This document shows positions 7,259 through 15,720 of a stretch of DNA of 64,000 nt, in pieces (positions within the stretch are counted from its first letter, which is position 1; each line of letters begins with the position of its first letter). The stretch lies in assembly GCA_016866755.1 (NCBI GenBank), contig VGLK01000003.1, positions 62,001 through 126,000 of the forward strand, in the 5' to 3' direction. A program made the translations under genes and the position numbers. The stretch comes from Candidatus Saccharimonadota bacterium (GTDB lineage Bacteria > Patescibacteriota > Saccharimonadia > Saccharimonadales > Saccharimonadaceae). Under the pieces are notes generated by a model. That model saw only the letters and a program-made list of their open reading frames with translations, made no database searches and was not told the origin of the DNA.

Positions 7259-7801
7259 ATGAAAAAAGCTTATGGTTTTACCGTAGTTGAACTTGCGGTG
7301 GTAATTGCCGTAATTGGCATTTTATCTGCTGTTACGTTAGTAAGTTATCGCTCAATTCAAATTCAAGCGCGCGATAACGCCATAAAAACCGCGGTTGCTC
7401 AGGCAGCCGACGCCCTTAAACTTCGGGCGAGCCAAAAAAATGAACGCGTCAATGTCCCCGGCACTGGTGACGGAAGTATCGCCGGCAACACCACAGCTGG
7501 TACTGGTCAAGGCTGGTTTCAATCGGGCACCTATGCCAACCCCATTGAAGATCGTTTAATTAGCGAAGGTTTTTTGCCTCCAGATTTTTCTAAAGAGTTA
7601 AAATCTTCTACCGTCAGTAACAATGGTCGAATACTCATGTTTTATTTATGCGAGAACGGAAGAAGCGCTGTGTATGCTAGCCTTAACGAGAACTCAGGTA
7701 AAAACGACGCCATTGCCACTGCTCAGCGATATAATTGCTACCCCACTAACCCCTCTACACCATTCAACTCCTATAATATGAACTACATAAGAGTGTTTTA
7801 A
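7259..7801 (+). CDS. Type IV pilin-like protein (prepilin)
   Basis: The about 180-residue protein has a short basic leader MKKAYG followed by FTVVELAVVIAVIGILSAV. This is the class III signal G|F-T-x-x-E with a hydrophobic N-terminal helix, cleaved and N-methylated by a prepilin peptidase. The globular part has one Cys pair region (YLCENG, RYNCYP). The start is placed at 7259 and not at the upstream ATG 7241 because TATAAT (7247-7252) sits 6 bases before it. The next pilin gene follows after 2 bases. Confidence 0.85.
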   Translation: MKKAYGFTVVELAVVIAVIGILSAVTLVSYRSIQIQARDNAIKTAVAQAADALKLRASQKNERVNVPGTGDGSIAGNTTAGTGQGWFQSGTYANPIEDRLISEGFLPPDFSKELKSSTVSNNGRILMFYLCENGRSAVYASLNENSGKNDAIATAQRYNCYPTNPSTPFNSYNMNYIRVF

Positions 7802-7803
7802 TC

Positions 7804-8355
7804 ATGAGTATGCCCCGCTCTTCATATCAGGCCTTCACTATCGTAGAACTCCTGATTGTAATTGTGGTTATAAGTATTTTAGCAGCCATAACCGTCACTG
7901 CCTACAACGGTATTCAAAGTAGAGCTCATGATAGTACAATCAAAAGCGACCTTCGATCATTTTATCAATCTGTTCAAATTAGCAATACCAAAGAAGGTGT
8001 ATATCCTAAATGGTCTAGTGAGCTAACCGCCCTCTCCTTTAAGGCGTCGCGCGGCTCGTACAATACCGATAACTTCAATCTTGTATATTGCCCTCCGTAT
8101 CCATACGATTCATCAACCAGTTTTGCGGTGCTTGGACGTAGTAAATCGGGTACAATTTTTTATCATGGCACAGATGGTAACGGTATTTATAACGGTAGCT
8201 ACACCATGAACGATTATGTTGATATCTGTCTTGATCTTACCGATAAAAATAATGTTTTTGCCGGTAATTATGCCGCCGACCCGCAGCTATACGTAACATC
8301 GGCTGGCTATTCTCGATCAGCCAATCCGCAGTGGAATGCTTGGGTAGCAAATTAA
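7804..8355 (+). CDS. Type IV pilin-like protein, C-terminal Trp-rich
   Basis: The 183-residue prepilin has the leader MSMPRSSYQA before FTIVELLIVIVVISILAAI. Ala replaces the usual Gly at the -1 position, which may alter peptidase processing. The C-terminus ends PQWNAWVAN, resembling the end of the pilin at 46772-47254 (NENWATWVN). It is cotranscribed with the preceding pilin (2-base gap) and followed by a strong terminator. It is probably a minor pilin or pseudopilin. Confidence 0.83.
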   Translation: MSMPRSSYQAFTIVELLIVIVVISILAAITVTAYNGIQSRAHDSTIKSDLRSFYQSVQISNTKEGVYPKWSSELTALSFKASRGSYNTDNFNLVYCPPYPYDSSTSFAVLGRSKSGTIFYHGTDGNGIYNGSYTMNDYVDICLDLTDKNNVFAGNYAADPQLYVTSAGYSRSANPQWNAWVAN

Positions 8356-8385
8356 AAACCCCGCATATCTATAGCTGCGGGGTTT
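8356..8385. terminator. Bidirectional terminator between the pilin pair and the DUF4868-like gene
   Basis: 10-base arms AAACCCCGCA (8356-8365) and TGCGGGGTTT (8376-8385) enclose a 10-base loop, with T-rich sequence on both sides in the respective reading directions. It serves the converging plus-strand pilin operon and minus-strand gene. Confidence 0.88.
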
Positions 8386-8391
8386 AAAACT

Positions 8392-9393
8392 TTAATTATT
8401 TTCAGTATCTACAATACCACGCGGTGCTTCGCCCTCAGGTGGTGAAAGCAATTTTTTACTCTTTATCTCGTATCGCTTGCCGGTAACCTGACTAGTAATA
8501 TAATCCTCATTTATAAGATTAATGAACGTATCAAGATCATTGCCGTCCATAATAATAATCGCCCCATTGTCATCAACCATTAAATCAAGCTCCATCTCAT
8601 CGGCGTATTCAAGTGCTTGCTCTTGTGTAATTTCACCTACTTCAAGCTTTTGAAGTTTATTAAGCACTTTCTTTTTTTCACGCACCAAACTTTCAAGATC
8701 GAGTCCGTCGGCAAACGCTAAGTCGTACTTTTCAGAAATCTCTTTGCTTTTCTCATCGGCTACGGCGAGTTTTTTATACTCGTATTGGAAAAGGGTTTCA
8801 AATTTAGCGGGATTAAACGCAAAAATATCTTTGCCAATAATTAATACCTGATTGTCGCTTGGTACTTTTAATCCTACCTCCGCCTTAAACGAACCAAACG
8901 CACCTTCACGAAACTCCCAGGCGGTTGCCCCCTTTAATACCGAGCTTTGTTGTAATGCTTTTACCGAGTAAAAGGTTCGGTTTGGTTCATCTTTAAGCGT
9001 AAACCGCGCCACAATTCCTTTTATGCGCTTAAACTCATGTTCTTCCTCAGAAAACTCTACAATGTCGTGACGCTCTTTTTCAATTAGGTGCAGCAGCGTT
9101 TCGGCGCGGCCAACTTTATCGGTGGTAGTTTTAAGCAGTGTATTTTCTTCACCGTTATACTGCTCATATTCACGAACGCTCAGACCAGTTCCAGCACCTA
9201 AGGTTACAAAGTTTATGTAGTCGAACAAAAATAGTGGTTTAATTTGTGAAGCTAGTTCGGTAGAAAATCTAGTTGCATACGGCGTATAATTTTTGTTAAA
9301 CAAAAAAAATTCTACATCGAAATTATTTTTAATCGCATCTGCGTGGTTAGCCCACAAAAAAATATCTGTCGGCTCCGTGTCGGTTGTATTCAT
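8392..9393 (-). CDS. DUF4868/KwaB-like protein, possibly defence-related
   Basis: The 333-residue soluble, acidic protein is recalled as resembling DUF4868, the domain of KwaB in the Kiwa anti-phage system. Supporting features are an N-terminal VEFFLFNKNYTPY strand pair, a central QVLIIGKDIFAFNPAKFETLF segment, a charged helical part (about 225-275), and the C-terminal LINEDYITSQVTGKRYEIKS. No KwaA-like membrane partner is adjacent (neighbours are pilins and metK). The assignment is by pattern memory without alignment, so a solitary stress or unknown protein remains possible. Confidence 0.5.
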   Translation of the reverse strand: MNTTDTEPTDIFLWANHADAIKNNFDVEFFLFNKNYTPYATRFSTELASQIKPLFLFDYINFVTLGAGTGLSVREYEQYNGEENTLLKTTTDKVGRAETLLHLIEKERHDIVEFSEEEHEFKRIKGIVARFTLKDEPNRTFYSVKALQQSSVLKGATAWEFREGAFGSFKAEVGLKVPSDNQVLIIGKDIFAFNPAKFETLFQYEYKKLAVADEKSKEISEKYDLAFADGLDLESLVREKKKVLNKLQKLEVGEITQEQALEYADEMELDLMVDDNGAIIIMDGNDLDTFINLINEDYITSQVTGKRYEIKSKKLLSPPEGEAPRGIVDTENN

Positions 9394-9486
9394 CCCTGTC
9401 TCGTCTATCCTTATGTCGGTTTTTATTTAATAACGTCTAGTAATTAGTTTAACACGAGCATTAGCGCGGCATAGTTTTTTTACCGT

Positions 9487-10473
9487 CTATTCCCAGTCGA
9501 AACCATGCCCAAAATGACCATAGCGAGCGGTCTGCTCGTAAAGCGGGCGCGTTAAGTTAAGAAAGTTTGTTATACCGCGCGGCGAAAGATCGTAACCATT
9601 AATTTTTTCGGCTTCACCATCTATAATTACCGTTGCTTCTAGCGGCTGAACCACGCCAATAGCGTAAGCAAGACGCACATATACCTCGCTTGCTTTGCGC
9701 TGCTGCAAATAATCGACGGCAATTTTTCGCGCCATATACGCAGCACTGCGATCAACCTTAGAGGCATCTTTACCGCTAAATGCCCCGCCGCCAACCGGAA
9801 TTCGAGGCCCGTAATTATCGACAGCTAATTTACGCCCAGTTAGGCCGGCATCGGCATCAAAACCTCCTACCTTCCAGTCGCCCGCAGGGTTAATGTAGAG
9901 TTTAATATTTTCGATTGATTCACACGGAACTACCAATGGTTCGTCGCGTAACCAATTTTTTACCGCCAACGCCAACTCTTCGGTACTAGCATGCTGAAAA
10001 CTTGCTACAGCACTATGCACTTTACCATTTACCACCGTAACTTGCGTTTTGCCATCATGCGGCCACAACGCATATAGGCTTTGATTGAGCTTTCGCGCCA
10101 GTACCACTTCAAGCGGCAATAACTCCGGTGTGTCGCTACAGGCATAACCAATCATTATTCCTTGATCGCCCGCGCCACCTATATCAACACCTTGAGCAAT
10201 TTCGGGGCTCTGGGCAGCGATATTTTCAATTAACTTTATGTCTTTACCCGCTAGTCGTGCTACAATATCGGCCACAGATACTATAGCGTTCGAAGTAACT
10301 TCGCCCGTTACAAATATCGTGCCGTGCCCTCCAGCTACATCTACAGCTACTCGTGCCCCCGGATCTTGCGTTAAGTGCGCATCTAATATTGCGTCGCTAA
10401 TTTGATCACAAATTTTATCGGGATGCCCCGGACTTACGCTTTCGGCGGTTTTAAATTCTTGATACACAGACAT
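9487..10473 (-). CDS. metK: S-adenosylmethionine synthetase MetK
   Basis: MetK makes SAM from ATP and methionine. Seen are SPGHPDKICDQISDA, GAGDQGIMIGYA (the hexapeptide loop region) and GGGAFSGKDASKVDRSAAY. The 328 residues are shorter than the usual about 385-400, mainly in loops, which is common in reduced genomes. The start at 10473 is preferred over 10500 because AGAAGGGAG lies 9 bases before it. A SAM-I riboswitch precedes it, matching its product. The many methyltransferases in the window depend on it. Confidence 0.96.
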   Translation of the reverse strand: MSVYQEFKTAESVSPGHPDKICDQISDAILDAHLTQDPGARVAVDVAGGHGTIFVTGEVTSNAIVSVADIVARLAGKDIKLIENIAAQSPEIAQGVDIGGAGDQGIMIGYACSDTPELLPLEVVLARKLNQSLYALWPHDGKTQVTVVNGKVHSAVASFQHASTEELALAVKNWLRDEPLVVPCESIENIKLYINPAGDWKVGGFDADAGLTGRKLAVDNYGPRIPVGGGAFSGKDASKVDRSAAYMARKIAVDYLQQRKASEVYVRLAYAIGVVQPLEATVIIDGEAEKINGYDLSPRGITNFLNLTRPLYEQTARYGHFGHGFDWE

Positions 10474-10528
10474 AAAAAAGCTCCCTTCTATCTGCCCCAA
10501 GAAGCCAATAAGAATAATTAGAGTAACT

Positions 10529-10624
10529 ATATCTTTCCTGGTTCTCAGGCTGGAGTTAGCACCTTACTTGTACGGCAGGTTGCTGATGGATCGTCGGGCC
10601 AGTCCCTCACCATACTCTTGATAT
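10529..10624 (-). promoter_or_regulatory. SAM-I (S-box) riboswitch controlling metK
   Basis: On the minus strand the S-box core is seen in order: GAGGGACTGGCCC, then GACGATCCATCAGCAACC, AAGGTGCTAACTCCAG, CCTGAGAACCAGGAAAGAT. The P1 ends ATATC and GATAT close it. Downstream, CTTCT (in GGCTTCTTGG) can pair with AGAAG of the Shine-Dalgarno AGAAGGGAG, followed by TTTTTT and the ATG, so repression could act on translation or early termination. A promoter TTGCAA-17-TACACT (about 10633-10675) lies just upstream. Confidence 0.93.
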
Positions 10625-10698
10625 TATTTTGTATATGTTTAGTGTAGCGAAATAACCAGCCTTTTGCAAATACAGTCACGCAAATAAACAGTTTAAAA

Positions 10699-11118
10699 CT
10701 ATAGTCGCACACCCTGACGTGCCTTGTTCGCCCATTCATCGGCCATCTCGTTACCTTCATCACCCTCGTGGCCACGCACCCAAATAAGCGTTGCCTGAGA
10801 GCTTTGATACAATGGGTAAACCTCTTGAACGAGATCTAGGTTTTTAATATCACCACCCTTTTTTTTCCAACCTTTTGCCTGCCAACCTGGCGCCCATTTA
10901 GTAATTACGTTAATCCAAAATTCGCTATCGGTGTATATTTTGCATGTTTTGCCACCTGCATCTTTAAGTGCTGCAATAATTGCCATGCCTTCCATACGTA
11001 TATTTGTCGTTACACCGTCTTCACTACCCAGAATATGTGGCGTTAGGTCTCTAATTACTGCAAAGCCTCCGGGACCAGGGTTAGGACTTGCACTTCCATC
11101 TGTATAGTAAGTAATCAT
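10699..11118 (-). CDS. rnhA: Ribonuclease HI
   Basis: The 139-residue protein degrades RNA in RNA-DNA hybrids. Catalytic acids are visible in YYTDGSASPNPGPGGFA (Asp), NIRMEGMAIIAAL (Glu), IYTDSEFW (Asp) and GNEMADEWA (Asp), with the loop His in VRGHEGDEGN. A basic handle region (GWQAKGWKKKGG) is present. TACAAT (11125-11130) lies 6 bases before the ATG, so the mRNA is probably leaderless. Confidence 0.96.
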   Translation of the reverse strand: MITYYTDGSASPNPGPGGFAVIRDLTPHILGSEDGVTTNIRMEGMAIIAALKDAGGKTCKIYTDSEFWINVITKWAPGWQAKGWKKKGGDIKNLDLVQEVYPLYQSSQATLIWVRGHEGDEGNEMADEWANKARQGVRL

Positions 11119-11225
11119 GTCTATATTGTAACAGCCTAGTCGCTACAAATTTCACCAATGTATGAATTATTACACCTTCAAGTTGCGCTTTCTTGTACAG
11201 TAAAACCTATAAACAAGGAGGATAT

Positions 11226-11438
11226 ATGGGAATTTTTGACGATATTAAGACACACGCGCAATCATTGGCAGACCAAGATGGCGACGGGCGTTTATCCGCT
11301 GCCGACCTTGAAGCTCTTAAAGATGGCAACAACGACGAAAAAATTGAAGCGCTTAAGCAAAAAGCTGACGCTAACGAAGACGGAAAAATAGATTTAGCTG
11401 ATCTTAAAGGTGTTGCGAAAGATCTTTTTAATAAGTAG
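11226..11438 (+). CDS. Small two-EF-hand protein
   Basis: The 70-residue acidic soluble protein has two calcium-loop-like repeats, DQDGDGRLSAAD (residues about 17-28) and DANEDGKIDLAD (about 48-59), joined by a helical linker. Both match the D-x-D/N-x-D-G spacing, with Asp at the last position in place of Glu, as in dockerin-like EF-hands. The start at 11226 follows a perfect AAGGAGG 5 bases upstream, a strong ribosome site for this genome, which suggests high expression. It has no signal peptide. It may be a calcium buffer or sensor; no specific family is recognised. Confidence 0.78.
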   Translation: MGIFDDIKTHAQSLADQDGDGRLSAADLEALKDGNNDEKIEALKQKADANEDGKIDLADLKGVAKDLFNK

Positions 11439-11454
11439 ATAACGGGTAATTCAT

Positions 11455-11820
11455 CTACTCGCTTTCAATCAGCCCTAACGAGTTTTCTCGCTGTGCGAGT
11501 TCATCGGGCGTAAGTTGTAATACGTAACCAGTTGGCATTTCGCCAGCTGGTAAAATCCCATTTTTATATAAATTAACTTCACCGTAGCTAAATCGGTGAG
11601 TTGTTTCATGGTCGCTTACACTAAAGCCCGACTCGTCTCTGTCTTCAACGTAACCGGCGACTGTATTCCATACTGCGTAGTGCGATAACGTTTGAACAAC
11701 CGCCACTGGTTGCTCGTAAGTTTTTGCCTTATCTAAATCTTCAGCACGAAGCAATACACGCTTGTCGTAAAGCTCGTTTGCAGACTGAATTGGTGTTTCT
11801 TTTGTATTTGCTACATTCAT
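11455..11820 (-). CDS. Hypothetical protein, 121 residues
   Basis: The protein is acidic and soluble, with no signal or membrane segment. The middle (ESGFSVSDHETTHRFSYGEVNLYKNG) looks beta-rich, as in small barrel domains, and the C-terminus is charged. It converges on the EF-hand gene and is separate from glyQS. No family is recognised and no function is proposed. Confidence 0.7.
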   Translation of the reverse strand: MNVANTKETPIQSANELYDKRVLLRAEDLDKAKTYEQPVAVVQTLSHYAVWNTVAGYVEDRDESGFSVSDHETTHRFSYGEVNLYKNGILPAGEMPTGYVLQLTPDELAQRENSLGLIESE

Positions 11821-11867
11821 TTACGCATATATTAACATAAGCGTAATACAATGTCAATATTTATATA

Positions 11868-13220
11868 CTACAGCTGAGAGATTGCAATACGAGTTTGTTC
11901 GGTGGTATCTCGGTTACGCACGGTAACTGAGTCATCTTCTAGCGAGTCAAAATCAACTACTACACAGTAAGGTGTACCAATTTCGTCTTGGCGGCGATAA
12001 CGCTTACCAATATTGCCGTTGTCGTCCCACATGACAGCTCCATGTTTTTTCTTAAGTAAACTATACACTTCCCGAGCTTTTGCAACGAGTTCTGGCTTGT
12101 TTTTAAGCAGCGGCGAAACAGCGTATTTAACTGGCGCTAAGTGCTCTGGCAACTGTAGATAAACCCGCTTCTCACCGTTTACTTCGTCTTCGCGGTAGCT
12201 GCTAGTTAATACGGCCATGAGAGCCCGCTCGACGCCAAAGCTTGGCTCAATTACATGCGGAATAAACTTTTCGTTTGTACCTTTAATGGTATATTCCATA
12301 TTGCGGCCGCTATCACGCTGGATATTACCCAGGTCGAAATCAGTTCTATAGGCAATTCCCATAAGTTCTTCTTTACCAATTGGATAATCAAACTCAATAT
12401 CAATTGTCTTTTTACTGTAGTGAGCTCGATCTTCTGCCGGCACATCTAGCTCGTGAATTGCTTCTTTAGGTAGACCTAGTGATTCTAAGAATAAATGAGT
12501 TTCCGCTAGTAGTTCGTCAAACGCCTCTTCCCACTTCTCTGGTCGAACAAAGTATTCAATTTCCATTTGTTCAAACTCGCGTGAACGGAAAACAAAGTCG
12601 CGCGGTGAAATTTCGTTACGAAACGCCTTACCCTGCTGAGCTATACCGAATGGCAAATCTGGATAAAAATTATCAACTACGTTTTTGTAGTTTGTAAAGA
12701 TTCCTTGGGCAGTTTCTGGGCGCAGATAGCTCACTGAATTTTCATCAAATGTCGCACCTACATTAGTTTTAAACATCATATTAAAAGTACGTGACGACGA
12801 CAATGGATTGCCATCAACGCTTTTAATTCCGTTTTCTATGATTGCAGCGTCCATCTGCTCCATGGTCATACCGTCTGGGTCGATCCCATTGTCTTTTAAA
12901 ACGTGGTCGGTTCGAAAACGACGGTGGTTAACCGTATCTTCACACAAAGGATCGACAAACGTATCAACGTGACCACTGGCCTTCCAGACTTTCTGGTTCA
13001 TCAAAATTGCTGCATCAACGCCGTACATGTCGTCGCGTGATTCTACAAAGTGTCGCCACCAAAGATTCATAATATTGCGCTTTAGAGTTACTCCTAATGG
13101 ACCGTAGTCCCAGGTACCGCTAAGACCGCCATAAACTTCACTCCCCTGATAAATAAAACCGCGGCGCTTTGCTAAGCTTATGATTGATTCCATTGCCTGA
13201 TTCTTAATTTCTTTAGCCAT
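11868..13220 (-). CDS. glyQS: Glycyl-tRNA synthetase, single-chain dimeric type
   Basis: The 450-residue class II synthetase of the alpha2 type (GlyQS) begins AKRRGFIYQGSEVYGGLSG, with FRNEISPRDFVFRSREFEQME as motif 2 region, SFGVERALMAVL as motif 3 and a C-terminal anticodon-binding domain (VTVRNRDTTEQTRI). It charges tRNA-Gly. The start at 13220 is preferred over 13244 because TATAAT (13231-13236) lies 10 bases upstream of it and inside the longer reading. It is tandem with recO. Confidence 0.95.
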   Translation of the reverse strand: MAKEIKNQAMESIISLAKRRGFIYQGSEVYGGLSGTWDYGPLGVTLKRNIMNLWWRHFVESRDDMYGVDAAILMNQKVWKASGHVDTFVDPLCEDTVNHRRFRTDHVLKDNGIDPDGMTMEQMDAAIIENGIKSVDGNPLSSSRTFNMMFKTNVGATFDENSVSYLRPETAQGIFTNYKNVVDNFYPDLPFGIAQQGKAFRNEISPRDFVFRSREFEQMEIEYFVRPEKWEEAFDELLAETHLFLESLGLPKEAIHELDVPAEDRAHYSKKTIDIEFDYPIGKEELMGIAYRTDFDLGNIQRDSGRNMEYTIKGTNEKFIPHVIEPSFGVERALMAVLTSSYREDEVNGEKRVYLQLPEHLAPVKYAVSPLLKNKPELVAKAREVYSLLKKKHGAVMWDDNGNIGKRYRRQDEIGTPYCVVVDFDSLEDDSVTVRNRDTTEQTRIAISQL

Positions 13221-13259
13221 AATTAGACTTATTATAACAGACACACTAAAATGTAAACA

Positions 13260-13937
13260 CTAGTTAAGCGCCGCGTGAGCCCGCGCAGTAGCCAAACATT
13301 CGCCCAGTACTGCCTCTGTTCCACCTATTTGCACCAACACATGTAGTGGCTTAGCCTGAAGCAGACGAAGTAGCGTAATATGCGAGCCAGTTAACTCGCC
13401 ACGCAAACTTAACTGTAGGCCCGATTCGTTACTGTCATAACTGTATCTGTCATTGCTTTGCAAGCGAGCGCCATTACTATCGCGCTCAAGATTAAGTTGC
13501 CGACCAAGCAAGGCGCTGTATTGTAAATAAAACCAAGTTTTTATCAACCGCAAGTCAATTGATGGCGCATCGAGCGACATTAACACTTCACTTAAAACAT
13601 TATACCAATCAGGCTCGTCAATCTGCTCGCTTGCTGCGCCAACATACTTCATTGCCTCATAGCCAAATTCCATTCGCCCAAAATCATCTAAAATATGACT
13701 GTAGTACTTTACCAACCGAGCCGACGTAAGGAGTGAAAGCGTCCCCTTGCCTTGCGATAACACCACGTCGCATACCGAAAAAAGTTCTATTCCGCCAGCT
13801 AAGCGGGATTTTTCTTTACGTACACCTTTTGCAATTACGGCACGTCGACCATGTGTCGTTAAGAGTTGTAAAATTCGATCGGTTTCACCGTAATTGGTGC
13901 GCCGAAGTACTATAGCGTGCGTGCGCTCGGTTTTCAT
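13260..13937 (-). CDS. recO: DNA repair protein RecO
   Basis: The 225-residue RecO has the N-terminal OB-fold start THAIVLRRTNYGETDRILQLLT and a helical remainder. RecO loads RecA onto SSB-coated DNA with RecR. The zinc-binding Cys motif found in some RecO proteins is absent. It overlaps the receiver gene by 1 base, so it is in one operon with the two-component pair, an unusual partner. Confidence 0.88.
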   Translation of the reverse strand: MKTERTHAIVLRRTNYGETDRILQLLTTHGRRAVIAKGVRKEKSRLAGGIELFSVCDVVLSQGKGTLSLLTSARLVKYYSHILDDFGRMEFGYEAMKYVGAASEQIDEPDWYNVLSEVLMSLDAPSIDLRLIKTWFYLQYSALLGRQLNLERDSNGARLQSNDRYSYDSNESGLQLSLRGELTGSHITLLRLLQAKPLHVLVQIGGTEAVLGECLATARAHAALN

Positions 13938-14329
13938 TATGCAATAACCTCGGCGTGTAAATGTCGTTTAATGGCCGCCATAATGCCATTTGGCGTCATT
14001 GTTGCTTTATCTAAGACCTCAACTATACCGTAGCGACGACACACGTCATCTGGTAAGCGCTCGCTTATGCCGCTGCATAATATCACTGGTAATTGCGCTA
14101 GATCTTGGTGCGACTGCAGCTCGTTAAGCAGCGTAAATATTGTAGTGTGAAGCAGTAGCACGTCGGCTAAAATGATTTTTGGCGCCGTATCATCAATGGC
14201 ATAAATTGCATCTTCGCCACTGGCTACGCCAACCGCCTTAAGCCCGCAGCGGCGTACCGCTACCTCAAGAACCTCGCGCATCCACGGGTCGTCCTCAATA
14301 ATAATAGCGGCGGCAAAACTTTTGTTCAT
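13937..14329 (-). CDS. Response regulator, receiver domain only
   Basis: The 130-residue single receiver domain has the acidic pocket IIIEDDPW, the phospho-acceptor Asp in KIILADVLL, a Ser in VILCSGIS and a Lys in VEVLDKATM, so phosphorylation is plausible. No DNA-binding output domain follows. It overlaps the kinase gene upstream by 4 bases and recO downstream by 1 base, so the pair is coupled. Confidence 0.85.
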   Translation of the reverse strand: MNKSFAAAIIIEDDPWMREVLEVAVRRCGLKAVGVASGEDAIYAIDDTAPKIILADVLLLHTTIFTLLNELQSHQDLAQLPVILCSGISERLPDDVCRRYGIVEVLDKATMTPNGIMAAIKRHLHAEVIA

Positions 14330-15006
14330 AATAACATCAACTGCTTAGAAATTGGCACGTCTATATAGTACGTAGAGCCACCTTGGCGATGGGCGCGCGA
14401 GCCGATTTTTGCCTGCATATTGCGCGCAAACTCACCAGCCAAAAACAATCCCAGTCCGCTACTTGCGGCTGTCGAGTCTGCTGCAGGCAATAAATTTGAT
14501 TGTCTTTTTGGCATTTTTTCACCACCATACTCTCGCACTCCAATTCTAACTACGCTTTTTTTAGACTGCCCAATGTGCAGCTGTAGTATTTTGATGCTTT
14601 CGTTATATTTAAGCGCATTATCAATAAAGTTTACTAATACCCGGCGCAGTAAATCGCGATTAGCAATTATTGCCGGTGCAGTGCGTACTCGTGCTACTCG
14701 TATTTGCGCGCCTCGAGCCATACATAGTGGTCGATACTCATCGGCGATGTCTTTGCAAAAATACAGCGGGTTTATTGGCTCAAGAGGAAACAGCGATGAT
14801 GCCGCACGATGAGCCGAAGTTAAATCACTTGTCAAACGCAAACCTCGTTCACTTGTTAATCGTAGGCGCTCAGCATACAATTGACGTTCCCGTAGCGTTA
14901 AAGAATCGTCCTCTAAAAGTAGCGCCAACTGGCGCATTAAAGAAAGTGGCGCTTTAAGTTCGTGCGCAGCTGCAACTAGTTCAAACGAAAAATTCCCCTC
15001 ATTCAC
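14326..15006 (-). CDS. Minimal soluble histidine kinase with degenerate ATP lid
   Basis: The 226-residue protein is almost only HisKA plus HATPase_c. The H-box AHELKAPLSLMRQL is at residues 14-27, the N-box NFIDNALKYN near 126, and a G2-like SSGLGLFLAGEFARN near the end. The usual D-x-G-x-G of the G1 box reads VREYGGEK, lacking the conserved Asp, so ATP binding may be impaired. There is no sensor or membrane segment; input must come from a partner. It is coupled to the receiver gene downstream. Confidence 0.82.
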   Translation of the reverse strand: MNEGNFSFELVAAAHELKAPLSLMRQLALLLEDDSLTLRERQLYAERLRLTSERGLRLTSDLTSAHRAASSLFPLEPINPLYFCKDIADEYRPLCMARGAQIRVARVRTAPAIIANRDLLRRVLVNFIDNALKYNESIKILQLHIGQSKKSVVRIGVREYGGEKMPKRQSNLLPAADSTAASSGLGLFLAGEFARNMQAKIGSRAHRQGGSTYYIDVPISKQLMLL

Positions 15007-15044
15007 TACTCTTAGTGTAGCAGATGAGAGGAACCTAGGGAGCC

Positions 15045-15701
15045 TTAATTATTAAACTGTACAGTTTTCAAGACTTCATCGTAATCAGGCTTAAAGGTGT
15101 CTGCGTCGGTACTTAAGCGAATGGTTTTGTCGCGCACTCGCAGCAGAGTAACAGCACCACGCCGTGTATCGCTAAAGGCGCCATCGTAGCGTACGCCTGC
15201 GTTACCGTTAATCTCGACGTTCGAAATTTTTATAGCACCATCTTCTGTTAAGCGTTCGTACTCACGATTTACGTCATCGAAGTTTTTATTTAAAATTTCA
15301 ACACGAACCGCGTAGCGACTATCTTCACGAATTGGCGGCACTACACCAGGACTTAGATAAGCTTTGTAGTCATTTCTATCTTGGCCAGAACTCTCTACAA
15401 AAACACTCCAGGTTTTAGGGTAACGAAACGTTACGCGACCGTATTCGTCGGGTCCAACAAATTGATCATTTGGCTCTTTTTCTCGCTCGGCAAATTTAGC
15501 CTCGCTTTCATCAGCCTGCTTTTTCACTGCTTCAGCAACTGCAACATCGGTGCGCGCATCGAAATTAGTTTTTAAATCGCTATATTGTACAAACGACCAG
15601 ATTGCAAACGATCCAGCGGCCAAAAATAGCACAATAAAGGCAATTGCCGTCACGAGCCATCCGTTTACGACTCCAAGTTGAGATTTTCGAGTTTTATTCA
15701 T
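15045..15701 (-). CDS. Membrane-anchored extracytoplasmic protein of unknown function
   Basis: The 218-residue protein has a short basic head, one hydrophobic helix (about 13-37, VTAIAFIVLFLAAGSFAIW), a coiled-coil-like charged stretch (DARTDVAVAEAVKKQADESE) and a beta-rich outer domain starting YGRVTFRYPKTWSVF, which recalls PsbP-like folds. The start at 15701 is set by TATAAT (15708-15713) 6 bases before the ATG. The longer reading would overlap the methyltransferase gene. Confidence 0.72.
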   Translation of the reverse strand: MNKTRKSQLGVVNGWLVTAIAFIVLFLAAGSFAIWSFVQYSDLKTNFDARTDVAVAEAVKKQADESEAKFAEREKEPNDQFVGPDEYGRVTFRYPKTWSVFVESSGQDRNDYKAYLSPGVVPPIREDSRYAVRVEILNKNFDDVNREYERLTEDGAIKISNVEINGNAGVRYDGAFSDTRRGAVTLLRVRDKTIRLSTDADTFKPDYDEVLKTVQFNN

Positions 15702-15720
15702 GTGGTTATTATACTTATGG

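Noticed and set aside
10545-10775. 76-codon minus-strand ORF overlapping the metK leader
   Set aside because: It runs through the SAM riboswitch core and the end of rnhA in another frame.
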